A stretch of DNA of 64,000 nucleotides from Citricoccus alkalitolerans (lineage in GTDB: Bacteria > Actinomycetota > Actinomycetes > Actinomycetales > Micrococcaceae), in contig NZ_BAAALH010000002.1 in the NCBI RefSeq assembly GCF_039528175.1, positions 682,001-746,000 of the forward strand, in the 5' to 3' direction. Positions 26,594 through 34,357 of the stretch are shown here, in pieces (position 1 is the stretch's first letter; every line of letters begins with the position of its first letter). Position numbers and translations under genes: made by a program. The notes below the pieces were generated by a model. That model ran no database searches and was not told the origin of the DNA. It saw nothing but the letters and a program-made list of their open reading frames with translations.

Positions 26594-27679
26594 TTAGCGC
26601 TCGATCTCGCCGCGGATGAAGGCCTCGACGAGCTCGTGAGCCTCATCGTCATGGTGCTGGACCGGCGGGGACTTCATGAAGTAGGACGAGGCCGAGAGGA
26701 TCGGCCCGCCGATGCCGCGGTCCAGGGCGATCTTGGCCGCGCGGACGGCGTCGATGATCACGCCGGCGGAGTTCGGCGAATCCCACACCTCGAGCTTGTA
26801 CTCGAGGGAGACGGGGGCGTCGCCGAAGTTGCGGCCCTCGAGGCGGACGAAGGCCCACTTGCGGTCGTCCAGCCAGGACACGTAGTCCGAGGGGCCGATG
26901 TGCACGTCATCCTCGCCGAGCTTCGCGGAGGTGTTGGAGGTGACGGCCTGCGTCTTGGAGACCTTCTTGGACTCCAGGCGCTCCCGCTCGAGCATGTTCT
27001 TGAAGTCCATGTTGCCGCCGACGTTCAACTGGTAGGTGCGGTCCAGGGTGACGCCGCGGTCCTCGAAGAGCTTCGCCATCACGCGGTGGGTGATGGTGGC
27101 GCCGATCTGGGACTTGATGTCATCGCCCACGATCGGCACGCCGGCGGAGGTGAACTTCTCGGCCCAGGCCGGGGTTCCCGCGATGAAGACGGGCAGCGCG
27201 TTGACGAAGGCGACCTTCGCGTCGATGGCGGCCTGTGCGTAGAACTTGGCCGCCTCCTCCGAGCCGACCGGGAGGTAGCAGACGATGACATCCGCCTGGG
27301 TGTCCTTGAGGATCTGGACCACGTCGACCGGCTCGGCGTCCGACTCCTCGATCGTCTCGCGGTAGTACTTGCCGAGACCGTCCAGCGTCGGGCCGCGCTG
27401 CACCGTCACCTGGGTGGCGGGGACGTCGGCGATCTTGATGGTGTTGTTCTCGGAGGCGGTCAGGGCCTCGGAGAGCTCCACGCCGACCTTCTTGGCGTCC
27501 ACGTCGAACGCAGCCACGAACTCGAGGTCATCCACGTGATAGTCACCGAACTTCACGTGCATGAGTCCGGGGACCTTCTCGTCCACGGAGGCATTTCGGT
27601 AGTACTCCACCCCCTGGATCAGCGAGGTGGCGCAGTTTCCCACGCCCGCAATGGCCACACGAATCGGGTTCTTAGACAC
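26594..27679 (-). CDS. ino1: Inositol-3-phosphate synthase
   Basis: NAD-dependent conversion of glucose-6-phosphate to inositol-3-phosphate, needed for phosphatidylinositol and mycothiol in Actinobacteria. The Rossmann motif VAIAGVGNCATSLIQG lies near residues 8-23, and VGDDIKSQIGATITHRVM and QLNVGGNMDFKNML are characteristic. The GTG at 27679 (MSKNPIRVAI) has AAGGAG 6 bases upstream, giving 361 residues, the size of the short actinobacterial type. It lies divergent from the GT87-like gene. In M. tuberculosis ino1 lies in the same neighbourhood upstream of rpsF, but the ponA-type penicillin-binding protein found between them there is absent here. Confidence 0.96.
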   Translation of the reverse strand: MSKNPIRVAIAGVGNCATSLIQGVEYYRNASVDEKVPGLMHVKFGDYHVDDLEFVAAFDVDAKKVGVELSEALTASENNTIKIADVPATQVTVQRGPTLDGLGKYYRETIEESDAEPVDVVQILKDTQADVIVCYLPVGSEEAAKFYAQAAIDAKVAFVNALPVFIAGTPAWAEKFTSAGVPIVGDDIKSQIGATITHRVMAKLFEDRGVTLDRTYQLNVGGNMDFKNMLERERLESKKVSKTQAVTSNTSAKLGEDDVHIGPSDYVSWLDDRKWAFVRLEGRNFGDAPVSLEYKLEVWDSPNSAGVIIDAVRAAKIALDRGIGGPILSASSYFMKSPPVQHHDDEAHELVEAFIRGEIER

Positions 27680-27937
27680 CGGTACTCCTTGTTGTCCTGA
27701 TGGTCCTGGGGCCGCACGCCGGGCGCGGCGGACCGGGTCCCGCATGACGGGATTCAACGCTGGTGGGTGCCGCCAACCCGAGTGGGCGCGGCACAACCTC
27801 ATCCACTTTACGCCGGTTGACGTCCGTGGACGGCATCGTGTCCAACCGTGCCGGGATCCTCGCTATTCCCGTTCTCGGTTCCCGGCCGTTCCCAGTTGCC
27901 TGTGGAGACCGGTCCCGCCCTCCGTAGGATGGGACCC

Positions 27938-29539
27938 ATGAGCGTGCGCACCCCGGCCCCCGGCCCGCGGAAGGCCGAGGCCGCCTCGTCCACCATCCCC
28001 GGCGGTCACGACGCCGGCCGCCCGCTCCCGGCCTCCGTCCCGTCCCGCACGGACGGCCTGGTGCGCAGGATGCGAGAGCTGCTCGGTGGACCGATCGGCC
28101 GGCACACCGTCCCCGGGCGGATGACGGGCACGTTCTTCACCCCGATGCGGGTCCTGATCCTGCTGACCACCCTCTCGGCGATCGTCGCCGTCCTGTTGAA
28201 GTCCCCCTGCCGGCTGAACGGCTGGGGTCAGCCCACCGTGTACTACGCCGGCTGCTACTCGGACTGGTCCGCACTCTACGGAGGACGCGGCTTCGCGGAG
28301 GACCCCTTCGCCCCCTTTGCCGCGGGGGCGAGCTTCGAGTATCCGGTGCTGATGTCCGTGGTCGCCTCGATCGCGGCGGTGATCTCCCAGACGGTGCCGT
28401 TCTCGGAACTCAACCCCTCACTGGCCTACTGGGACGTGAACTTCGTGTTCACCGCGGTGCTGTGGATCGTCACCGTGGTGGTCACGGCCAAGTCCGCCGG
28501 ACGGCGGCCCTGGGACGCGCTCATGGTGGCCGTGGCCCCGGGCATCATCCTGGCCGGTTCCGTGAACTGGGACCTGTGGGCAGTCGCGCTGCTGGCGGTG
28601 GGGATGTGGCTGTTCGGCGGCCGCAGGCCCCTGTTGGCTGGGATCTTCTTCGGCCTCGGTGCCGCCATGAAGCTCTACCCGCTGCTGATCCTCGGCGCCT
28701 TGCTCATACTGGCGGTCCGCTCCCTGAAGTGGGCGCCGTTCCTCTGGGCCGCACTGGGTACTGTGGCGGCCTGGATGGCGGTCAACCTGCCGATGATGAT
28801 CGGCAACGTCCAGGCGTGGAGTGTGTTCTTCACCTTCTCCGGCGAGCGTGGCCCAGGGCTGAGCTCGATCTGGCATGCGTGGGACGTCACCGTGGGCAAG
28901 ATCGGCGGGCCGACCATCAACGCCGAACAGCTGTCCCTGCTGGCCTACGGAGCCTTCTCCGCCTGCTGCTGTGCCATCTTCGCCCTGGGCGTGCTGTGCC
29001 GTTACCGGCCGCGGGTGGCCCACCTGGCCTTTCTGATCGTGGCCGCGTTCGTGCTGTGCAACAAGGTGTACTCGCCCCAGTTCGTCGTCTGGCTCATCCC
29101 CCTGGCGGCGCTCGCCGCCCCGCGCTGGCGCGACTTCCTGATCTGGCAGTTCCTGGAGGTCCTGCATTTCTGGGCCATCTGGATGTACCTCGCGAAGGGT
29201 GCCTCCGGCTCCGAGGTCCAGCACTCCCTGGACGACACGTTCTACGTGTTGGCCGTCCTCGGCCACATGGCCGCCACCGTCTACCTGATGTTCCGGGTGG
29301 TGAAGCAGATGCTGCATCCCTGGGAGGACCCGGTGCGGGCCTCCTTGCCCGGCGGGCGGATCTGGCGGACTGGAAACGCCGGCCAGGGGCGGGTGGCGGC
29401 CGCTGCCCGGCTGGAATCGCTCGGCTTCGACCCTTCCGAGGCCGGCCGGCTCCCCGTGGACGATCCGTTGGGAGGACTCTACGATGACGCCCCCGACCGG
29501 GCCCCCTGGCTGCTCAAGGCCGACGCCCCAGTACGGTAG
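27938..29539 (+). CDS. GT87-like (DUF2029) membrane glycosyltransferase
   Basis: Polytopic membrane protein with about 10-12 helices, resembling the polyprenol-phosphate-dependent mannosyltransferases of family GT87 that build actinobacterial glycolipids. About 70 cytoplasmic N-terminal residues precede the first helix (VLILLTTLSAIVAVLL). A periplasmic loop with YYAGCYSDWSALYG, the segment SVNWDLWAVALLAVGMWLFG and the FGLGAAMKLYPLLILGALL region are typical. Start at ATG 27938; ATG 27929 is in frame as an alternative. Length 533. A homologous gene lies upstream of rpsF in mycobacteria (Rv0051 position). Acceptor and sugar are unknown. Confidence 0.82.
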   Translation: MSVRTPAPGPRKAEAASSTIPGGHDAGRPLPASVPSRTDGLVRRMRELLGGPIGRHTVPGRMTGTFFTPMRVLILLTTLSAIVAVLLKSPCRLNGWGQPTVYYAGCYSDWSALYGGRGFAEDPFAPFAAGASFEYPVLMSVVASIAAVISQTVPFSELNPSLAYWDVNFVFTAVLWIVTVVVTAKSAGRRPWDALMVAVAPGIILAGSVNWDLWAVALLAVGMWLFGGRRPLLAGIFFGLGAAMKLYPLLILGALLILAVRSLKWAPFLWAALGTVAAWMAVNLPMMIGNVQAWSVFFTFSGERGPGLSSIWHAWDVTVGKIGGPTINAEQLSLLAYGAFSACCCAIFALGVLCRYRPRVAHLAFLIVAAFVLCNKVYSPQFVVWLIPLAALAAPRWRDFLIWQFLEVLHFWAIWMYLAKGASGSEVQHSLDDTFYVLAVLGHMAATVYLMFRVVKQMLHPWEDPVRASLPGGRIWRTGNAGQGRVAAAARLESLGFDPSEAGRLPVDDPLGGLYDDAPDRAPWLLKADAPVR

Positions 29540-29543
29540 GGCC

Positions 29544-31004
29544 ATGACCGCACCGGACACCGACTCGCCCCGCCCGACCCCGGACCTGCCCGAGTACCTG
29601 CAGGACCTGGCCGACTTCGTGATGGACAGTCCCTCGAGTTACCACGCCGCCGCCGAAGTGGCCCGCCGGCTGGAGGCCGCCGGATATGTCCGCCTGAACG
29701 AGGCAGCGGACTTCCCGGCAGAGCCCGGCGGGTACGTGCTGGTCCGGGACGGTGCCGTGATGGCCTGGAGGATTCCCGACGCCGGCCAGAACGCCTCCAC
29801 CCCGGTGTTCCGGATCCTCGGCGCGCACACCGATTCGCCGACTTTCAAGCTCAAGCCGAAGCCGTCCACGTCTCGCGAGGGCTGGCTGCAGGCCGGAGTG
29901 GAGGTCTACGGCGGACCCCTGCTGAATTCCTGGCTGGACCGCGAACTGTGCTTCGCCGGCCGCATGGTGACCGTGGACGGTCGGGAACATCTGGTCCGCA
30001 CCGGACCGATCGCCCGGTTTCCGCAACTGGCCATCCACTTGGACCGTGAGGTCAACAATGGCTTGAAGCTCGACCGGCAGCAGCACCTGAATCCCGTCTG
30101 GGGCGCCGTGGCGCGGGGAGACACCGGCGGACGGACCGCGGACCTGCCGACTGACATCCTGGCCGTCCTGGCACGCACCGCGGGGCTGGAGGCGGACGCG
30201 GTGGCCGGCTTCGACGTCGTGATGGCCGATACCCAGGCGCCCGGGGTGTTCGGAGCTTCCGGCGAACTCTTCGCCTCCGGGCGGTTGGACAACCTCTCCT
30301 CCGTCCACGCCGGGCTGGTGGCGCTGGAGTCCCTGAGCACCTCCACGGCCCGACCCGGCTCACTTCCAGGCGGCGTGGGGTGGGTTCCGGACGGAAACTC
30401 CCACCCCACGTCACCTGAGAACGTGGGAGGGGTGGTGGCGGACGGCGTGGCCGGTGAATACGCCGGGGCACCCGTGATCCCGGTGCTGGCCGCCTTCGAC
30501 CACGAGGAGCTCGGCTCGGCGTCCCGCTCCGGTGCGGCCGGGCCCGTGTTGGAGGACGTGCTCCGCCGGGTGTTGGACGCGCTCGGTGTCTCGGGCCAGG
30601 GAGCCGCGCGGTCTTTGGCGGGCTCCTGGCTGCTCTCTGCAGATGCCGGGCACCTGGTCCACCCCAACTATGCCGAACGGCATGACCCGGTGGTCCACCC
30701 CCGGCCCAACGGCGGCCCGCTGCTGAAGATCAACGCCATCCAGCGCTATTCCACCGATGCCGCCGGGGCTGCCGCCTTCGCCCGTTGGTGCGGGGTGGCC
30801 GGGGTGCCGTTCCAGGAGTTCGTGTCCCACAACGGCGTGCCGTGCGGTTCCACCATCGGCCCGATCTCCGCGACCCGGCTGGGCGTCCGCACCGTGGACG
30901 TGGGCATCGGGCTGTTGTCCATGCACTCCGCCCGTGAGATGTGCGGCACCGAGGACCCGGCACGGTTGGCCAGGGCTGTCACCGCCTTCTACGAGGGCGT
31001 CTGA
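29544..31004 (+). CDS. M18 family aminopeptidase
   Basis: Cytosolic zinc aminopeptidase related to aspartyl aminopeptidase. Metal-ligand motifs are visible: HTDSPTFKLKP near residue 95, GRLDNLSSVHAGLVALE near 250, AAFDHEELGS near 315 and the C-terminal SHNGVPCGSTIGP. The start is ATG 29544 (MTAPDTDSPRPTPD), giving 486 residues, longer than the usual 430-450. The excess is an insertion of about 40 residues after ALESLS, encoded by a segment containing a perfect DNA palindrome (30374-30410). The start lies 4 bases after the GT87-like stop, suggesting one operon. Confidence 0.93.
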   Translation: MTAPDTDSPRPTPDLPEYLQDLADFVMDSPSSYHAAAEVARRLEAAGYVRLNEAADFPAEPGGYVLVRDGAVMAWRIPDAGQNASTPVFRILGAHTDSPTFKLKPKPSTSREGWLQAGVEVYGGPLLNSWLDRELCFAGRMVTVDGREHLVRTGPIARFPQLAIHLDREVNNGLKLDRQQHLNPVWGAVARGDTGGRTADLPTDILAVLARTAGLEADAVAGFDVVMADTQAPGVFGASGELFASGRLDNLSSVHAGLVALESLSTSTARPGSLPGGVGWVPDGNSHPTSPENVGGVVADGVAGEYAGAPVIPVLAAFDHEELGSASRSGAAGPVLEDVLRRVLDALGVSGQGAARSLAGSWLLSADAGHLVHPNYAERHDPVVHPRPNGGPLLKINAIQRYSTDAAGAAAFARWCGVAGVPFQEFVSHNGVPCGSTIGPISATRLGVRTVDVGIGLLSMHSAREMCGTEDPARLARAVTAFYEGV

Positions 31005-31143
31005 TCCGAACCACTGCACCACGGGCGGGAGTGCGGTGCGTTGTCCACAGTGCTGTGGCCGGGGCTGGTGCCGGCGAGCGGAAGCGGATGAGACTGGGAT
31101 CGATCCGCTTCGATTCCGGTTCGCGGCCCGAGCGGGCACAGGG

Positions 31144-31259
31144 TAGGATAGACAAGGTTTTCTGCGTGCCGTCCCATGACGGACTCCGCGCAGATCCATC
31201 GCACAGAACCTCCTGTTACGGAAGTACCGTGACCGTCAGCCCAAAGGAGGTGGGTTCGC
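31144..31259 (+). promoter_or_regulatory. rpsF leader with promoter -10-like box and S6:S18-type RNA motif
   Basis: TAGGAT at 31144-31149 is a plausible -10 box, although no good -35 is visible. Just downstream, CTGCG (31162-31166) pairs with CGCAG (31189-31193) and CCGTC (31169-31173) with GACGG (31178-31182). Between them on the 3' side is a bulge ACTCCG (31183-31188) that contains the CCG triplet typical of the ribosomal S6:S18 leader, which lets S6:S18 repress its own operon. AAAGGAGG at 31242-31249 is the rpsF ribosome binding site. The motif identity is a structural match by eye. Confidence 0.6.
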
Positions 31260-31574
31260 ATGCGTGCATATGAACTGATGGTGCTGGTTGATCCCGAAGT
31301 GGATGAGCGCACCGTTGAACCGACCCTGCAGAAGTACCTGGAGGTCGTCACCAAGGACGGCGGCTCCGTGGACAAGTTCGATCTCTGGGGCCGGCGTCGC
31401 CTGTCCTACGAGATCCAGAAGAAGGCTGAGGCCATCTACGCGGTCATCAACTTCACCAGCTCCCCGGAGACCTCCAAGGAACTGGACCGACTGCTGGGTC
31501 TGAACGAGACCATCCTCCGCACCAAGATCACTCGCCCGGAAGAGCAGAAGATCTCCGCGGAGACCGCAGAGTAA
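31260..31574 (+). CDS. rpsF: 30S ribosomal protein S6
   Basis: Small-subunit protein that binds 16S rRNA as a heterodimer with S18. The N-terminus MRAYELMVLVDPEVDERTV and the central FDLWGRRRLSYEIQKKAEAI are the family signature. Length 104. AAAGGAGG precedes the start. It heads the rpsF-ssb-rpsR-rplI operon. Confidence 0.98.
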   Translation: MRAYELMVLVDPEVDERTVEPTLQKYLEVVTKDGGSVDKFDLWGRRRLSYEIQKKAEAIYAVINFTSSPETSKELDRLLGLNETILRTKITRPEEQKISAETAE

Positions 31575-31662
31575 TTCCCGTGTTGGCATCCCCTGGGAAG
31601 CCGCACACCCACGCCGATATCACCGCCGAACGGCACGGACGTAAGGCACTACAGGAGGCATC

Positions 31663-32241
31663 ATGGCCGGAGAAACCGTCATCACCGTTGTTGGAAACCT
31701 GACGTCCGACCCGGAACTGCGGTTCACCCCCTCGGGTGCTGCCGTGGCGAACTTCACCATCGCCTCCACGCCTCGGACGTTCGACCGCCAGTCCAACGAG
31801 TGGAAGGACGGGGAGACCCTGTTCCTCCGCGCGTCGATCTGGCGCGAGGCGGCGGAGAACGTGGCCGAATCGCTGACCAAGGGCACCCGCGTGGTCGCCC
31901 AGGGCCGGCTGAAGGCCCGGAGTTATGAGACCCGTGAGGGCGAGAAGCGTACGTCGTACGAGCTGGACGTCGATGAGATCGGCCCCTCACTGCGCTACGC
32001 CACCGCCAAGGTCACCAAGTCCAACCGCTCCGGCGGGGGCGGCTTCGGTGGCAACTCCGGTGGTGGCTTCGGCGGCGGCCAGGGTGGCGGCGGTTTCAAC
32101 CAGGGGGCCAACCCCGGTGGCCAGGGCGGCGGCAACGCCGGTTGGGGCGCCGGAGGCGGCCAGCAGGGCGATCCATGGGGTGGTCCCTCCACCTCTGCCG
32201 GATCCTGGGAGACCCCGGGCAACGACGAACCTCCGTTCTGA
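31663..32241 (+). CDS. ssb: Single-stranded DNA-binding protein
   Basis: Tetrameric OB-fold protein that coats single-stranded DNA. The OB fold covers about residues 1-115 (ETVITVVGNLTSDPELRFTP; FLRASIWREAAENVAESL). A Gly/Gln/Asn-rich linker follows (about 125-170) and the acidic tip ends in NDEPPF, the interaction peptide for partner proteins, a variant of DDDIPF. AGGAGG precedes the start. Length 192, with a long linker typical of Actinobacteria. Confidence 0.97.
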   Translation: MAGETVITVVGNLTSDPELRFTPSGAAVANFTIASTPRTFDRQSNEWKDGETLFLRASIWREAAENVAESLTKGTRVVAQGRLKARSYETREGEKRTSYELDVDEIGPSLRYATAKVTKSNRSGGGGFGGNSGGGFGGGQGGGGFNQGANPGGQGGGNAGWGAGGGQQGDPWGGPSTSAGSWETPGNDEPPF

Positions 32242-32280
32242 TCCCGGACTCCCCACCCCACACCGCATCATCCAGGGACT

Positions 32281-32415
32281 GGTGTCCACCAGGCCCGCCA
32301 CCGGCCTCCGGTGCCCTCGGGCACTGACTGCCGGACGTCGTCGGGAACCGTTTCCCGCACGGCACAGCAGGTGGCTCGCCACCTGCGATCCCATCCCGCA
32401 GAACCGTTCTGCGGG
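32281..32415 (+). repeat. Array of six small perfect hairpins between ssb and rpsR
   Basis: Consecutive perfect inverted repeats with 2-4 base loops: 32281-32290 (GGTG/CACC), 32299-32313 (CACCGG/CCGGTG), 32311-32324 (GTGCCC/GGGCAC, sharing three bases with the previous one), 32342-32357 (CGGGAA/TTCCCG), 32367-32386 (GCAGGTGGC/GCCACCTGC) and 32395-32415 (CCCGCAGAA/TTCTGCGGG). They fill most of the 200-base gap and end 26 bases before rpsR. They may act in RNA processing, attenuation or translational control of rpsR. No known family is recognised. Confidence 0.75.
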
Positions 32416-32441
32416 CTCCCGAATATCGAAGGAGCACCACG

Positions 32442-32681
32442 ATGGCGAAGGCTGAAATCCGTAAGCCCAAACCAAAGTCCAACCCCCTGAAGGCCGCTGA
32501 CATCACCGTCATCGACTACAAGGACGTTGCACTGCTGCGCAAGTTCATCTCCGACCGCGGCAAGATCCGCGCGCGTCGCGTGACCGGCGTGACCGTGCAG
32601 GAGCAGCGCAAGATCGCCCAGGCCATCAAGAACGCCCGTGAGGTAGCCCTGCTTCCTTACTCCGGCGCTGGCCGCGGCTGA
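32442..32681 (+). CDS. rpsR: 30S ribosomal protein S18
   Basis: Small-subunit protein that pairs with S6. The core DYKDVALLRKFISDRGKIRARRVTGV (about residues 25-50) and EQRKIAQAIKNAREVALLPY are typical. Length 79. No zinc-binding CxxC is present, so this is the Zn-independent type. AAGGAG lies upstream. It follows ssb after a structured 200-base spacer. Confidence 0.98.
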   Translation: MAKAEIRKPKPKSNPLKAADITVIDYKDVALLRKFISDRGKIRARRVTGVTVQEQRKIAQAIKNAREVALLPYSGAGRG

Positions 32682-32712
32682 TCGACCGAGTCGAGGAAGG
32701 AACAGATACCAG

Positions 32713-33177
32713 ATGGCAAAGCTCATTCTGACCCAGGAAGTGACTGGCCTGGGCTCCGCCGGTGACGTCGTCGACGTCAAGAACGGCTACGCCCGCAACT
32801 ACCTGCTGCCGCGCGGTTTCGCGACCCCGTGGACCAAGGGCGGGGAGAAGCAGGTCGAGTCGATCAAGACGGCCCGCCAGATCCGCGCCGTGAAGTCCCT
32901 CGAGGAGGCCCAGGCCCTGGCTGCACAGCTCCAGGCGTCCGCGGTCAAGCTCGAGGTCACCGCCGGTGAGGGCGGCCGCCTGTTCGGCGCCGTCAAGGCC
33001 GCAGACGTGGCTGACGCCGTCGCGGCCGCTGGCCGCGGCAGCATCGACAAGCGCGTCGTGACCCTGCCGTCCGCCATCAAGGCGACCGGCCGGTTCCAGG
33101 CTCACGCACGTCTGCACGAGGATGTCCTGGCCGTGATCGACCTGGACGTCGTCGGAGCCAAGACGAAGAAGAAGTAG
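32713..33177 (+). CDS. rplI: 50S ribosomal protein L9
   Basis: Large-subunit protein with two globular domains joined by a long helix. The N-terminal domain MAKLILTQEVTGLGSAGDVV with KNGYARNYLLPRG is unmistakable. The helix spans about residues 45-80 and the C-terminal domain (EGGRLFGAVKAADVADAV) follows. Length 154. It ends the rpsF operon ahead of a strong terminator. Confidence 0.98.
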   Translation: MAKLILTQEVTGLGSAGDVVDVKNGYARNYLLPRGFATPWTKGGEKQVESIKTARQIRAVKSLEEAQALAAQLQASAVKLEVTAGEGGRLFGAVKAADVADAVAAAGRGSIDKRVVTLPSAIKATGRFQAHARLHEDVLAVIDLDVVGAKTKKK

Positions 33178-33228
33178 CTGCAGAAGTGACTGAAGGACTG
33201 ACTCTCTAGTCGACCTTGGTCCTCAGCA

Positions 33229-33276
33229 CCGCGGCCGGTCGGATCCCCCAGGGAACCGACCGGCCGCGGCATTTAA
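33229..33276 (+). terminator. Terminator of the rpsF-rplI operon
   Basis: A perfect 14-base stem (33229-33242 pairing 33256-33269) with a 13-base loop follows the rplI stop by 51 bases, with CATTTAA after it. It also lies downstream of the convergent DUF1801 gene. Confidence 0.8.
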
Positions 33277-33311
33277 CCGGGACCGTCGCCGCTCCCGTGA
33301 CCCCGCTCTGC

Positions 33312-33752
33312 TCAGCCCTCGTTGCGGGGTTGATCGACGACCTCTGTCATGTGGCGGTAGCCCGTCTGCATGAGCTGCTCCAATACCTGCACGTCCACGT
33401 CCGCCAGGGTATTGATGTAGAGGCAGCCCTTGCCGGCCTGGTGCTTGCCGAGCCTGGACAGCAACTCGGGGGCTTCGGGTTGCATCAGGAGTCCGTACAG
33501 GGACTGGCTGGCCTTGCGCGGGGCGAAGCCAACGGCAAGGGCATCACCTCGGTGCCCAGACTCGTACTCGTAGTGGTAGCTGCCGTAGCCGACCATGGTC
33601 GGGCCCCACATCACGGGCACCTCTCCGGTGACACCTCGGAACATCTCGTCCAAGACCCGGGCATCGGCACGGCGGACGGGATGTTCCACCTGTGCGATGA
33701 ACTCCTCGACGGGAGTCTGCGTGGGTTTCGTCTTGTTCTCATAGCGGGCCAT
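33312..33752 (-). CDS. DUF1801 domain-containing protein
   Basis: Protein of unknown biochemical function in the DUF1801 (YdhG-like) family. It starts at ATG 33752 (MARYENKTKPTQTPVEEF), giving 146 residues. The family core is VEHPVRRADARVLDEMF, then WGPTMVGYGSYHYEYESG and VGFAPRKASQSLYG. It stands alone on the minus strand, convergent to rplI, and its upstream region faces the DnaA-box cluster and dnaB. Confidence 0.88.
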   Translation of the reverse strand: MARYENKTKPTQTPVEEFIAQVEHPVRRADARVLDEMFRGVTGEVPVMWGPTMVGYGSYHYEYESGHRGDALAVGFAPRKASQSLYGLLMQPEAPELLSRLGKHQAGKGCLYINTLADVDVQVLEQLMQTGYRHMTEVVDQPRNEG

Positions 33753-34357
33753 GCGTCTATCCTCCCAGTCCCTACAGAGGGAGGGAATGTGAAAGCACCG
33801 GTAGGCCAGTAGAGACTGAGCGAGGACTGGGCGTGACGGATGTGACAACGCGGGAGTCAACAGGTTCCTCGGGCGGCCGGAATGAGCGGTATCGGAGCAT
33901 ACAACCACGGATACAAACCATGTGGACAAGCTGTGGATAACTCTGAAGAGCACGGCCTCGAGGTTGCACCGGTGCCGCTGGCGGTGCTAGATCGCCACCC
34001 GTAATCCCCAAGCAAATTCTTTTCTATCCACAGCCTCCAGTTTATAAAACACGATGTCAGACCGGAATTGGTGTGGAATGCACAGACCTTTCCCCGGAGT
34101 TGTCCCCACGCTGTGCACACAACACGCCGCTGAATCCACACGTTATCCACAGACTATGTGGATGACCTGGTTGAGGCAGGGGCGACCGGCGAGTAGTGTC
34201 TCCTGGTATCCCCTTCAGGCGGAGCCGGGTATTGGCTGGGGTTCACGGCGCACATCCGGCACTACATCGTCTGCGGAATCCGCCGCTTCGGGGTAACCGG
34301 TGCGGCGGGTTCCTCTGGGGAAATTCGCACCGCGAGGAGTTTGCCGGGCCGTCCGGT
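33753..34357. promoter_or_regulatory. DnaA-box cluster with AT-rich segment upstream of dnaB
   Basis: A gene-free 605-base region. Exact DnaA boxes are at 33921-33929 (TTGTCCACA, minus), 33932-33940 (TTATCCACA, minus) and 34143-34151 (TTATCCACA, plus). Near matches are at 34024-34032 (CTATCCACA) and 34100-34108 (TTGTCCCCA); 34132-34140 (GAATCCACA) and 34157-34165 are weaker. Between the box groups, 34010-34060 is notably AT-rich. The content rivals oriC itself. It also contains the dnaB promoter. Regulation of dnaB by DnaA, titration of DnaA, or auxiliary origin activity are all possible; I cannot choose. Confidence 0.75.
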
